From assembly GCA_030620095.1 (NCBI GenBank), contig JAUTXW010000878.1, positions 814,501 through 878,500 of the forward strand: a stretch of DNA of 64,000 bases, read 5' to 3'. Numbering within the stretch: the stretch's first letter is position 1; each line of letters opens with the position of its first letter. Made by a program: the position numbers and the translations under genes. The stretch is from Kuschelorhynchus macadamiae. Its lineage: Eukaryota; Arthropoda; Insecta; Coleoptera; Curculionidae. Of the stretch, positions 31,872-42,519 are shown in pieces. The notes under the pieces are model-generated. The model was given only the letters and a program-made list of their open reading frames with translations. It searched no databases and was not told the origin of the DNA.

Positions 31872-32569
31872 TTAAAGAATTCGCTTCAAATGTAACCTTA
31901 TCGTTACTAGCTCGTTTCTGAAATTGACTAATTTCTTATCCTGATCAGTTATTTTAAGGATTATCTCATCGATATATCGTGTGCTGATTGGTAGATAAAT
32001 AACATTCGATGGCTTCTCGACTATTTTGAAACCTGGTGGCACTGTTGGATAAAACAAATGGATAATATGAACTAAATCTCCGTTATTATAGGAATTTGTC
32101 ACTAGATTACATTCTATACATATTGAATTCACTTTAAATATATTTACAGGATTATCGGAAATGTGTCTTTTATTGGGCTCGAGTTGCTTGCTACCGAATC
32201 CCAGTAAACTGCCAATTGAATTTTCTTTGCTGAAATCAATTTTACGGTTACATTTGATTTCACACTGTAAAGTGTTATGGTTCGCTTCCAAACGAAGTGT
32301 GATTGGATCCTTTTCTTTTGAATGAAATCTCAGATACGTCGTCAAATATTTTGAATATCGCCAATTTCGTAGGATCCTTCAGGTATAACAACGTGCTCAT
32401 CTCCACAATGAAAATTGTTATTGCTACTATCAATGTTAGGAATTGAGTTGTAACTTTCAAAATTTATTAAACCCAAAACATAATTTTCGTTTTCATTCAA
32501 AACAATGGGTGGATAAATTTTGGTTGAAAGTACAGACTCCGTTCCCGATAAGGTAAACGTATAAGACAT
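31872..32569 (-). pseudogene. Minor capsid protein, module B, frameshifted (left arm)
   Basis: Matches the intact 232-residue right-arm gene at 33,098-33,796, but one A is missing from an A-run near 32,348, so the frame breaks after 'YEIGDIQ'. The landmarks are the same: 'FTLSGTESVLSTKIYPPI', 'YVLGLINFESY', 'VIPEGSYEIGDI', 'VNSICIECNLV' and 'LVHIIHLFYP'. The single homopolymer difference could be a sequencing error. Confidence 0.65.
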
Positions 32570-32640
32570 GTTTAACTCCTTTTCGGATCAAAGTATTTAC
32601 ATTAAATAAAACAAAAACTATAGTTATATTGGTATTTATT

Positions 32641-32820
32641 CTAAATCTACAGAATGATACAAAAATTTCAGACATAAGTGACCACATATAAACGAGTCAT
32701 AAGGTTGGTAACAACGATGATTATAAAATATGTTACAAATACCATTAGAGTTAAAATATTTACACACTTCCAGAGGAGGTTTTAAATTTCCAAAACTATC
32801 AAAATAAGAAACATAGAAAT
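32641..32820 (-). pseudogene. Adenain-type protease of module B, C-terminal end only (left arm)
   Basis: On the minus strand this encodes 'SYFDSFGNLKPPLEVCKYF' and 'FICGHLCLKFLYHS', equivalent to the Asp and Cys active-site segments of the module A protease. The His segment and everything before it are missing because the palindrome axis cuts the gene here. Both arms hold the same stump. Confidence 0.8.
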
Positions 32821-32828
32821 AATGTTTA

Positions 32829-32838
32829 TTATTTTATG
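32829..32838. other. Palindrome axis (10-base spacer)
   Basis: The arms are continuous up to 'aatgttta' on the left and 'taaacatt' on the right, leaving only 'ttattttatg' between them. Such a tight spacer would let the strand fold into a 10.7-kb hairpin. Confidence 0.9.
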
Positions 32839-32845
32839 TAAACAT

Positions 32846-33031
32846 TATTTCTATGTTTCTTATTTTGATAGTTTTGGAAATTTAAAACCTCCTCTGGAAG
32901 TGTGTAAATATTTTAACTCTAATGGTATTTGTAACATATTTTATAATCATCGTTGTTACCAACCTTATGACTCGTTTATATGTGGTCACTTATGTCTGAA
33001 ATTTTTGTATCATTCTGTAGATTTAGAATAA
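32846..33031 (+). pseudogene. Adenain-type protease of module B, C-terminal end only (right arm)
   Basis: Mirror of 32,641-32,820. The frame keeps the 'YFDSFGN' and 'FICGHLCLKFL' segments and ends 'HSVDLE'. The open frame runs a few codons through the axis itself. Confidence 0.8.
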
Positions 33032-33097
33032 ATACCAATATAACTATAGTTTTTGTTTTATTTAATGTAAATACTTTGATCCGAAAAGGAGTTAAAC

Positions 33098-33796
33098 ATG
33101 TCTTATACGTTTACCTTATCGGGAACGGAGTCTGTACTTTCAACCAAAATTTATCCACCCATTGTTTTGAATGAAAACGAAAATTATGTTTTGGGTTTAA
33201 TAAATTTTGAAAGTTACAACTCAATTCCTAACATTGATAGTAGCAATAACAATTTTCATTGTGGAGATGAGCACGTTGTTATACCTGAAGGATCCTACGA
33301 AATTGGCGATATTCAAAAATATTTGACGACGTATCTGAGATTTCATTCAAAAGAAAAGGATCCAATCACACTTCGTTTGGAAGCGAACCATAACACTTTA
33401 CAGTGTGAAATCAAATGTAACCGTAAAATTGATTTCAGCAAAGAAAATTCAATTGGCAGTTTACTGGGATTCGGTAGCAAGCAACTCGAGCCCAATAAAA
33501 GACACATTTCCGATAATCCTGTAAATATATTTAAAGTGAATTCAATATGTATAGAATGTAATCTAGTGACAAATTCCTATAATAACGGAGATTTAGTTCA
33601 TATTATCCATTTGTTTTATCCAACAGTGCCACCAGGTTTCAAAATAGTCGAGAAGCCATCGAATGTTATTTATCTACCAATCAGCACACGATATATCGAT
33701 GAGATAATCCTTAAAATAACTGATCAGGATAAGAAATTAGTCAATTTCAGAAACGAGCTAGTAACGATAAGGTTACATTTGAAGCGAATTCTTTAA
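33098..33796 (+). CDS. Minor capsid (penton-like) protein, module B (right arm)
   Basis: 232 residues, intact here in contrast to the frameshifted left copy. It begins 67 bases after the protease stump and is followed after one base by the small basic gene. The landmark order equals module A ('VLSTKIYPPIVL', 'LGLINFESY', 'VIPEGSYEI', 'CIECNLV', 'HIIHLFYPTVPPGFKIVE'). A single jelly-roll fold is inferred. Confidence 0.6.
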   Translation: MSYTFTLSGTESVLSTKIYPPIVLNENENYVLGLINFESYNSIPNIDSSNNNFHCGDEHVVIPEGSYEIGDIQKYLTTYLRFHSKEKDPITLRLEANHNTLQCEIKCNRKIDFSKENSIGSLLGFGSKQLEPNKRHISDNPVNIFKVNSICIECNLVTNSYNNGDLVHIIHLFYPTVPPGFKIVEKPSNVIYLPISTRYIDEIILKITDQDKKLVNFRNELVTIRLHLKRIL

Positions 33797-33797
33797 A

Positions 33798-33995
33798 ATG
33801 GTTTTTCTGTATAATCATAATTCTTTAAATATACCAAAGGACTCGTTTGAAAATTGTCATAAAACCCAATTAGATGAACAGACAACTATTAGTTCCACCA
33901 GAACGTTTAAGGAGTTAACATCTAAAAACAAACGTGTACTACTCTCACTGGGATTCAGTTTACAGGAGGACGAGAAGAAGAAAAATCAAAATTAA
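33798..33995 (+). CDS. Small basic protein, module B (right arm)
   Basis: 65 residues, identical to the left-arm copy. It shows the shared end motif 'NKRVLLSLGF'. It sits one base after the minor capsid stop, which suggests a joint transcript. Confidence 0.55.
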   Translation: MVFLYNHNSLNIPKDSFENCHKTQLDEQTTISSTRTFKELTSKNKRVLLSLGFSLQEDEKKKNQN

Positions 33996-34106
33996 AAATT
34001 GGAAAATTACAAAGATTTTGGTGTAGTTTTAAAGTACGGATTACTACGAGTTTGGAAAGAATTTTTATTATATTAGTTTGCAAGTGTAGATATAGGCACC
34101 CAGACA

Positions 34107-35330
34107 ATGAGTTATAACATGTTAAAAGTGGGAGAAAATGTGCTAAATGATGACTCAATCATAAATTATCAATACCATACACATCAACCTTATTCCTCAA
34201 CAACTCTAAACAATAACGATGAAATTAGAATACCAATACAAACACAAGATTTATACACGTTACCGAGTCAAAGCTTTTTATACATTGAAGGAAAGTTGCT
34301 TAAAAACGATAATACCTATAGTGATAATGTAACTTTTATCAATAACGGAATTGTTCATTTGTTTGATGAAATTCGCTATGAACTAGGTGGAGTGGTTATC
34401 GATCGGGTTCGAAATCCCGGCATAGCCACAACAATGAAAGGTTACGTATCATTTTCGAAAGCTGAATATTTTGCACTTCAGAATGCTGGATGGGATTGTG
34501 AAGACAATCCAAAAATTTTGGATGGTAACGGTAGTTTTAATGTTTGTATTCCGCTAAAAATGTTGATGGGTTTTACGGAGGATTTTCATAAGATAATCAT
34601 GAATATTCGTCAAGAATTAATATTAATTAGAAGCAATTCTGATACAGAGGGAATCATGCAAAAAAATGACAAAAAGGAAACCTATAAAGTTACACTGAGT
34701 AAGATATTGTGGAAAATGCCTCATGTTACCGTTAGTGATACTCAAAAATTACGTTTACTTAAACAATTTGAAAGTAACAGGGAATTAACGATTGCTTTCA
34801 GAAGTTGGGAACTACATGAATACCCACAACTGCAGCAAAGCAAAAACCACACATGGGCAGTGAAATCATCAAATCAATTGGAGAAGCCTCGTTTTATCAT
34901 CATTGGTTTTCAAACTGGTGTGAAAAATAATATTGCGAAAAATGCGAGTCATTTTCAGCATTGCAGTTTATTAAATTTGAAGGTGTATTTGAACTCTGAT
35001 ATGTTTCCATACGATAATCTAAATTTGGACTTTGATAACAATAAATATGCGCTTGCGTATGAAATGTATCAACATTTTCAAAAATCCTATTATTATAAAA
35101 ATCAGATTGATCCGTGTTATGACCCAACAACATACAAGACTAAAGCAGCATTAATTGTTGTTGACTGTTCACGTCAAGGTGAAGACATCCTAAAAGGTGG
35201 AGCTGTTGATATTCGCATTGAATTCGAAACAACTAAAACAATAACAAACAATACCTCAGCATTCTGTTTGATTCTACACGATCGTTTAGTCAAATACAAT
35301 CCTTTAACCAGTACAGTTAAAGTATATTAA
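34107..35330 (+). CDS. MCP: Major capsid protein, module B (right arm)
   Basis: 407 residues, intact, the mirror of 30,338-31,561 with one Ser/Ile difference ('NQIDPCY' here, 'NQSDPCY' left). The start is the ATG after 'ggcacccagaca', which differs from the left arm ('ggcacaaagaca') only in the leader. It is a complete second gene, so the element could make this capsid from either arm. Confidence 0.7.
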   Translation: MSYNMLKVGENVLNDDSIINYQYHTHQPYSSTTLNNNDEIRIPIQTQDLYTLPSQSFLYIEGKLLKNDNTYSDNVTFINNGIVHLFDEIRYELGGVVIDRVRNPGIATTMKGYVSFSKAEYFALQNAGWDCEDNPKILDGNGSFNVCIPLKMLMGFTEDFHKIIMNIRQELILIRSNSDTEGIMQKNDKKETYKVTLSKILWKMPHVTVSDTQKLRLLKQFESNRELTIAFRSWELHEYPQLQQSKNHTWAVKSSNQLEKPRFIIIGFQTGVKNNIAKNASHFQHCSLLNLKVYLNSDMFPYDNLNLDFDNNKYALAYEMYQHFQKSYYYKNQIDPCYDPTTYKTKAALIVVDCSRQGEDILKGGAVDIRIEFETTKTITNNTSAFCLILHDRLVKYNPLTSTVKVY

Positions 35331-35437
35331 ATTTCAAAGTGTGAAAAGTAAAACGTCAGTCATCGATTGTTCGCGGTAAAAGGTGGAGTAGTCTCAGCAG
35401 CAGCAGCAGCAGTATAGTGAACGTTTTGTAAAGAGTC

Positions 35438-35992
35438 ATGTTTGTAATAGATATACAAGGATTTCAATATGGCAGCTCAACTTTTTTGTGCAAGGAAATT
35501 GCAATTCTTAATACCTCAAATAAAAATTATAAACATGCTTCAGTTAAACTTCCTTTTGAATTGGACTTTTGCAAAGACCAAATTAGAAATCACATGAAAT
35601 GGTTAACCAACAACGTACATGGCTTGGAATGGTCAAACGATGCTTTTGAAAATTTGGAATATGAAAATCTGACTGAGTTTATAAAAGATTTTATTAATGA
35701 AGAAAATGGATATGACACTGTGGACTCTTGGAATAACGACTACACCGACAATATCATTGCAGTAAAGGGAAATCAGAAATTGGAGTGGTTGACCCGATTA
35801 TTGTTCAAAACAAATTACACCGTTATTGATTTGGAAACAAGAGGATGTCCACCCTTGGCCGAATTACAAAATATATTCAAGTCATATCGTTGTCAGCAAC
35901 ATGATAGTAACACATTAAATTGTACCTTGGAAAACGTATTTAATTTATATCATTGGAATACATTTAAATGTAGAAATTGTAATGAAGATTGA
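35438..35992 (+). CDS. DIQ-F family protein, copy B (right arm)
   Basis: 184 residues, identical to the left-arm copy. A (CAG/GCA)n run lies in the leader at 35,397-35,411. The gene ends just before AATAAA and converges on the nucleotidyltransferase-like gene. Confidence 0.7.
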   Translation: MFVIDIQGFQYGSSTFLCKEIAILNTSNKNYKHASVKLPFELDFCKDQIRNHMKWLTNNVHGLEWSNDAFENLEYENLTEFIKDFINEENGYDTVDSWNNDYTDNIIAVKGNQKLEWLTRLLFKTNYTVIDLETRGCPPLAELQNIFKSYRCQQHDSNTLNCTLENVFNLYHWNTFKCRNCNED

Positions 35993-36036
35993 AATAAAAA
36001 ACTAAAATATTATGTAAATTGTATTTATTCAAATCG

Positions 36037-36804
36037 TTATCCTACTTTTAGACATGTTATTTTTTTCAGACATATCATTGCTAAGGTGTCTACATTCAAT
36101 CCATTTTCAAGGCGTCTTTCTATATATTTATCACGACGATTAAGATTTCTTGGAATACAATTTTCAATTTTCTTCATTTGATTAATTTGAATTGTATGTA
36201 ACGAATTATTTTGCCTAAATAAAGCAGTTTTACATATATCTAAATCAAAATTAGTTATCGTATGTATAATTAGTTCTTCAAAAGTTAAATGGTTAGAGTT
36301 TTCTTTCAAAAATATCAATTGTAATAAAAAACCTTTTTTGATGACAACATTTCGTAAGAAAAATTTTGTTGAGTAATTATTTACAGTTGTTATACTTTGT
36401 ACACTTCTATAACCATTTTCCTTAAGTTTCTCTATCAGTATATTTAAAATCAATAAACATACCGCTTCACATACAGGACTAAGTTCAATAAACATGTCAA
36501 TATCTGCGTAAGTTTTGGTTCGACCTACTAAATAACTAGGATAACCACCGGCTACAAAGGATCTGCACGGACAAGATTTTAGTAATAGGTTAATGATTTT
36601 TACCTCATCCAGAACCTCAGCAACAATCACATCATGTAATGATTTTGAAGTCCAACACTTTTTTAAGCTTAGGTAATTATAACCTTCTATCAAAGTTAGT
36701 TGATTTTTCTGTAATAAAAGAATAAATATACTATTCTAACTATATTTAAATCTGAAAAAAGAACACTAAAATTACTAAAATGAATTTACATTTGTTTGTT
36801 CTAG

Positions 36805-36839
<35 letters not shown>

Positions 36840-37445
36840 GCTCTTCATCCTCGCTGGAGGAATAGACCTCCTCCACAGTCAACTTTTGCCGTTTCGACGA
36901 CGACGACGACGATGATGTTGATGGCAGTGTTCGTCGTTGTTGCTCACTAACAGTTGTTTCCACATCCTCGTCCACAAGATTAAATCTGAACCGTTTTACC
37001 ACTCTTTCGAGTATCCTAAATTCCTCATCATTATTGATTTTTGTCCGTAGATAGCGTACGGGGAGATTTCCAAATTTTCTTTTCAAGGTTTCTCTCCGGG
37101 GACTATAAGTAAGGTGTATATACACCTTATCATCCCTTTCGAGAATCTTATCAACACCATATCTGAAAGGAAACAAAAAACTTCTCTAAATACAGGTTTT
37201 ATAACACCTCATAGGAATCATTTTTATATATTCAGTATTTTTGCAAAAATAAAAAATATTGCTTCACTGAAAAGCTTTCAAAATTAAAAAAACATGTGCT
37301 ATATAAATTTATGGAATATATAAAATAAGCTACAGCACCTAGCTAAATAAATTCTTGCACAAAATGTAATAAAAGGAGCTGTTATTATAATAAATGGTAC
37401 GTTCACTAACACTTTAACAAATACTTACTGAAAAAGCTGTTTCAT
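36037..37445 (-). CDS. Nucleotidyltransferase-like protein with introns (right arm)
   Basis: Mirror of 28,226-29,631 with the same splice borders and Gln run. The last exon has one extra codon ('IEGYNY' versus 'IGYNY') and a few substitutions (Val/Ile, Glu/Asp, Arg/Lys). Both copies stay open across 350 codons, which suggests that the split-gene model is right and that neither copy has decayed since duplication. Confidence 0.6.
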
Positions 37446-38272
37446 AACAACCAAGACGTGACGCACAGGAATGTTTATTTTATCTTCAGAAAATACAACA
37501 AGTGTACTGGGTACTGTTACCATCTTGAATATTTTCGTTTGGCTGTTTCCAAAAAAACGGATAGACATAAAACTGATACCAAACGCAAACTCTGGATGAG
37601 TATAAATACAAATTTATCATTGAAAAAATTAGCAATTTTGACGTAGACGACGATAAAAGTATTCATTAATTTCAAAGGAAATTTTCAACAAAATTTGCTC
37701 CGTTACATATTATAACACCACGTCCACAGTAAATGTTTCTTTATCTTTTATCATAATTACTAGCAAAAACAGAAATTTTCCTAATATTTTGCAACGTGAA
37801 TTGTATTCGATAACGAAAAAGCAAAATGCAATGTACGTCGTGCAACGTGACTTGTATTTGATTATAACTTTTGATGACTATTATCAACGTATTTTTAATA
37901 ATACTTGTAATAATGTTAATCAAAAAATGATTGTATCAAAAATTACATAAAGTTTATACATTTAATCAGACAAAAGTTGCTCTAAATCCTTACGACGATA
38001 AAAGAATCGTCAATTACAAATATACAGATACTTTACCATGGTGATTTCCTTAAAACTAAAATTTACCTAATAAAAAAACAATATTCATGTTTTTAATTTT
38101 TCTAATTTATCTATTATCTGTTTCGAATAAAGCACCTAGAACAAAAAGTAAACCACAATATTAAAAGGTTATATTCTAAAAAATTAAATATATCAAAAAA
38201 TATCATAATAAACAGGATCTACAAAAAAATTACTATTTTTTTTATTTTTTTTTTAGAATAAATCAAAAAAGA
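37446..38272. other. Intergenic spacer of the right arm
   Basis: Mirror of 27,399-28,225. No supported gene. Confidence 0.4.
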
Positions 38273-38348
38273 ATGACTACACCAAGAACCAAACTTTTTG
38301 ATGCACATCATCATCATCGTCGTCGTCGTCGTCATCGTTGACAACAGC

Positions 38349-38385
<37 letters not shown>

Positions 38386-38613
38386 GCAGTGCCATCATCA
38401 TCACAATTGGTTGATTATAGCTGGGATGAAGATGGAACATTCGAAACTTATGATCCTATCCGTTACGTATCCAACCATTTGGTACTGCGACAAAGTCCGA
38501 TAGGTGCTTCAAAAAGTGTAAAAAGGGAATTTCGTAGATTAGAACGAATAAAACATCAGTCTCATCATCAACAACAACAACAAAACCAACTATCCAGGCA
38601 GGCATTAAATTAA
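38273..38613 (+). pseudogene. Low-complexity Ser/Thr/Gln protein, frameshifted (right arm)
   Basis: Begins at the same ATG as the left copy, but expansion and contraction of ATC/GTC and CAA triplet runs near 38,305-38,350 shift the frame. The downstream two-thirds remain open from 38,338 and match the left protein. Confidence 0.5.
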
Positions 38614-38673
38614 TAAATTTGTTGAATACCAATATTTACTTCATATAATAACTAAATTTACTTTTTTTTTCAG

Positions 38674-38907
38674 ATTAAATTAAGAAAAAACACACCCAGA
38701 GGCTCTAGCTCCTAGACAATTTACCTCTGAAGCGGCTGGATTCGATCTTTTCAGCGTAGAAGACCACACCATTGAACCATCATCAAAAATTGACACAGGC
38801 ATACAAATTGAAATACCACAAGGATTCTACGCTGAAATCCATTCAAGATCGGGCCAAATATGGAATCGACGTCGGAGCGGGCATCATTGATCAAGAATGT
38901 ATTTATA
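38674..38907 (+). pseudogene. dUTPase relic (right arm)
   Basis: Mirror of the left relic, preceded by a long pyrimidine tract and 'cag' that looks like a splice acceptor. It has the same motifs 1-3 and the same two frame breaks. Confidence 0.75.
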
Positions 38908-39269
38908 GTTTTATTTAATCATTCAAATATCACATCTAAAATTTGTAAATCAGACAAAATTGCACAAATCATCATCAAAAAAAATCTATTAATTGCATCG
39001 CATCTAAAATTTGTAAATCAGAAAAAATTGCACAAATCATCATCAAAAAAAAAAATCTATTAATTGCACTTTTGTATCGACTAACAGTATTCTTTTTGGG
39101 ACATTAGGGGGAAATAAAGGTTTCAGATCATCTGATAATATTAAATAAAATATTAAAATATGTTATGTTTTTTTTATATTAAAAACCTATACTAATAACA
39201 CACTATAAGTGCAAATTTTTATAAATCCAAACCGAATTTATATTAAAAAAAGTTTAACTTACAAATCCA

Positions 39270-39467
39270 GTGACATACCTACTTCAAGATGCAGAAAAAC
39301 AAGACATTAAAGAAGGATTCTATGAACTTCAATTGCAAAAAGTTAAATATCCAGACATTTATTTAGTTGAAAAGGTGTTAAAACGTAAAAACAATAGAGT
39401 ATTCGTAAAATGGTTAGGTTTCAGTGATAAGTATAATAGTTGGATAGATAAAAATAATGTAGAGTGA
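39270..39467 (+). pseudogene. Integrase C-terminal chromodomain fragment (right arm)
   Basis: Mirror of 26,206-26,403, identical in sequence. It ends in a region with opposed polyadenylation signals shared with DIQ-F copy C. Confidence 0.75.
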
Positions 39468-39489
39468 CTTAATAAAATAAATATTTTTT

Positions 39490-40019
39490 TCATATACGTT
39501 TTATTTCCATGTTTTCTACAAATAATTTATTGATCTTTAAACAAAAAAAACAGTATTTATAACCATATAACAACTTGGTGTTTGATAATGCACAATGCCA
39601 AGTAGTGCCATATGGATCCTTGTGAAAGTGACATTCGGGAACTTTCTTAAACTTGTTTAGCTTCGGTTCACTCTCCAAATTTTTTCCGCACTTATAAATT
39701 TTCTTTGAAAATTCACCTTTTCATCTCCTTTGACGTATATTTTGGGGGCATCATATCTTTTCATCGCATGTTCTAAGATATTTGCTATTTCGTTCAAGTC
39801 TACTAAACCAGACTCCCATATTAGACCATGATATGAGTTTTCGAGATAAGATATCGTTTTTAAATCCTGGCCTTTTAACATGCTTTTGTCATATGGTGGT
39901 TTGAAAAGAAAATTTGAACAACGTGTTCCATCATACACAGCTAGTTCTTTTGGAATAAATCCAGAGGCACAATTAAATCTCTGGATATCAAGACACAAAA
40001 TTGAATTTTCTCCTGCCAT
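39490..40019 (-). pseudogene. DIQ-F family protein, copy C, frameshifted (right arm)
   Basis: Mirror of 25,654-26,183 with the same frameshift. The frames overlap around 39,657-39,678. Confidence 0.7.
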
Positions 40020-40670
40020 AGTTCGAATTACGAGACCCACTAAGTAAAACCAACAACACATAAAATAAACCGTAGTAGTTTTTTTTTACATTTTAATTTG
40101 CATATTTTTGCACTGTTCTATTTTGACATTAAAATCATAGACCTAATACTATTTACACCAAATACATAATTCACTAAACAAGTATCACAAAATTTTAATA
40201 ACTTTACTCTATGTTTTAAGTGTTTATTAATATTTTTTTTCAACTGAACAATTACATATATTAATTATGTGTGCTATACATATTTTTAATCACCTGGTAT
40301 AAGCTATTATTCGAAACAAATATTATTTATTAAAACATTATTATTGCTCATCTCAATACTACACAAAGATCTCGTTATCTACATCCTCGACCTTTTCTTA
40401 TCTGCGAACCTGACCTCTAGTCTTACGTCGAATATTAACAGAAAAACAATTCTCGGAATTCGGCGAGGCGAGGCTCGGCTCTTGTGATGACGCGAGGCGA
40501 AGCTCGCTTCTTGGAAGTTTTTTTTCAAAAATAACACCTACCTGTGCAAACCAGGTGTCACGCTTAAGACAGGTGCACAAAAGTGACAGGTAAACACTTC
40601 TTGCAGGCAGGTGAGGTCCCAGGACCACCCCTGCTATACTCGCGCATGAGCAGTACGTCTTGGAGGGGAG
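40020..40670. other. GC-rich stretch before the PLA2-protease (right arm)
   Basis: Mirror of 25,003-25,653. Its last 52 bases (from 40,619) are part of the 204-bp segment repeated at 43,533. Confidence 0.5.
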
Positions 40671-40822
40671 GTGATGTTGAATGCCTGTATTACCTCTACT
40701 GGTATAAATCCATTGGATTCCGCTTGCAAAGAACATGATATATCTTACTCTCAGACTGAAGATTTATCAAAAAGACACATATCTGACCAAATATTAGAAA
40801 AAAAAGCCTGGGATAGGGTAAA
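40619..40822 (+). repeat. 204-bp segment repeated directly at 43,533-43,736
   Basis: Covers the end of the GC-rich stretch and the first ~50 codons of the truncated PLA2-protease frame. The second copy lies 2,914 bases downstream, exactly at the end of the palindrome. No difference was seen between the two. Confidence 0.9.
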
Positions 40823-41597
40823 AGCTAAAGATTCTTCTATTGGTGAAAAAATTGCAGGAATAATGAAGGGTAAAAGAAAGTTTGGTTTGGGATTAAAAAA
40901 TACAAAAGGGGGTAAACTTAAATTGAGAAAAAAACGTATCATTCGAACACCCAAAAAAATTGGAGGATTTCTACCTCTTTTGTTTCCCATTCTTGGCGCC
41001 CTGGGTGCACTAGGTGGAGGCGCGGCAGGAATTGCTAAGGCAGTAAATGATGCTAAAGCAGCTAAACAGCAACTAGAAGAAATACATAGACATAATATTG
41101 CAATGGAAAATGCTTCTAAAGAAGGCAAAGGATTATATATTAGACCATATAAAGGAAAGGGACTATTTATTAGACCTCATAAAGGAGGATCCGTCAAAAT
41201 GAAAGCAATCAGACAAAAAAAACTCAAAATAAGTTTTCCAAAAAGAGCACTTACGAACAATGATATTATTAAATATGTAAAGCTGTTAAAAATAACTGGC
41301 TTTAGAGGTGTTTTTATGCTCGATGAACTTCCAAAAAAAATTAATCTGAAAGAATGTGGTATTGTAAATTTGGATAAAAAACAAAATAAAGGATCTCATT
41401 GGACTGCTTATATTAAAAATAACAAAAATGTAATATATTTTGATAGTTATGGAAATTTAAAACCACCTTTTGAACTTCTCAAATATTTTAATTCGAATGG
41501 CAAAGTGGATGTATTTTATACTTATGAAAATAAACTAAAATTTAATTCATATAACTGTGGTCAACTATCCCTAAAATTTTTGCAAAAAAATATATAA
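40671..41597 (+). pseudogene. PLA2-adenain fusion protease, module A, 5' end lost (right arm)
   Basis: 308 open codons, the mirror of 24,061-25,002, but lacking a five-residue segment near residue 63 (15 bases flanked by a short GCA repeat). It retains the PLA2 catalytic 'HD' motif, the Gly/Ala-rich stretch, the 'RPYKGKG' repeats and the protease His, Asp and Cys segments. As in the left arm, the calcium-binding part of PLA2 is missing. Confidence 0.75.
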
Positions 41598-41639
41598 ACT
41601 CATTATTTATTGTAATATCTCATTCATAAATAAACTGCA

Positions 41640-42338
41640 ATGTCTACCACAATTGCCATATCAGGAAACAGTTCTGTTTTGTCTGCTGATTTTAATCCGC
41701 CCATATATTTAGAGGATGAAAAACAATATTACCTGGGTTTAGCTGATTTTGAAACGTTTATGACTATCCCCAATATAAAAGAAGGATATAATAAATTTTA
41801 TATAGATAATAAAGTAATTGTTATTCCCGACGGAACTTATGACATTACAGATATAGAAACATACATAAGAGAAAGTATAGAAGATTTATTTCCGAATGAA
41901 AAATTTTTTTTTCTTTTAAAAGCAAATGTTAATACTCTAAAAACTTTTTTAATGTGTAGTAGAATAATTGATTTTACCAAGGAAGATTCGATAGGAAAAA
42001 TGTTGGGTTTTAATAGCAGGATACTAGAAGCTATGAAAGAGGAAGAATCAGATAATGTTGCAAAAATAACTAAGGTGAATGCTATTTGTATTGACTGTAA
42101 TATTTGTGTCGGTTCTTACAATAATGGTAAACCTGTTCATATTATTCACCAGTTTTATCCAATTGTAGCTCCAAGGTATAAAATAGTTGAATCTCCTTTG
42201 CCCATTTTGTATTTTCCAGTTAGCGTCAAAGCAATTAACAATATAACAGTTAAAATAGTTGATCAAGACGGAGAACTTATCAGTATTAGAGGAGAAACTA
42301 TAACAGTAAGGTTACATTTACAAACAAGTGAAATATAA
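41640..42338 (+). CDS. Minor capsid (penton-like) protein, module A (right arm)
   Basis: 232 residues, identical to 23,320-24,018 in translation. It starts 42 bases after the protease stop. It is intact. Confidence 0.6.
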   Translation: MSTTIAISGNSSVLSADFNPPIYLEDEKQYYLGLADFETFMTIPNIKEGYNKFYIDNKVIVIPDGTYDITDIETYIRESIEDLFPNEKFFFLLKANVNTLKTFLMCSRIIDFTKEDSIGKMLGFNSRILEAMKEEESDNVAKITKVNAICIDCNICVGSYNNGKPVHIIHQFYPIVAPRYKIVESPLPILYFPVSVKAINNITVKIVDQDGELISIRGETITVRLHLQTSEI

Positions 42339-42339
42339 A

Positions 42340-42519
42340 ATGGTTGTTAGATATAATAGAGCCCTTGGGATGAGACTTGCCCCTACCACTATCAACAAAG
42401 TAAAAACTTATAAAAAGAAAAAGCCTAAACAACAGTTCAGTATCAAATCCAACACCAACAAGTTAAGACGAGATAATCGTAAATTTCTCACATCCTTGGG
42501 TTTCACTGTTTTAAAATAA
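42340..42519 (+). CDS. Small basic protein, module A (right arm)
   Basis: 59 residues, identical to the left copy. The ATG follows the minor capsid stop by one base, and the stop overlaps the major capsid start. Confidence 0.6.
   Translation: MVVRYNRALGMRLAPTTINKVKTYKKKKPKQQFSIKSNTNKLRRDNRKFLTSLGFTVLK

Larger units (their letters stand above)
22123..32828 (+). repeat. Left arm of the giant palindrome
   Basis: About 10.7 kb that reads as the reverse complement of 32,839-43,535. I checked agreement at many points, including gene starts and ends, AG/GT borders and microsatellites. Differences are few: small homopolymer changes, a 15-base segment present here at about 24,800 but absent in the right arm, and repeat-length changes in Ser/Thr/Gln codon runs. 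The left limit is where the capsid gene continues normally while the right copy is cut off. Confidence 0.95.

Noticed and set aside
38219..38440. Poly-Leu ORF in the right arm
   Set aside because: It is the complement of CAA/CAG-type triplet repeats.
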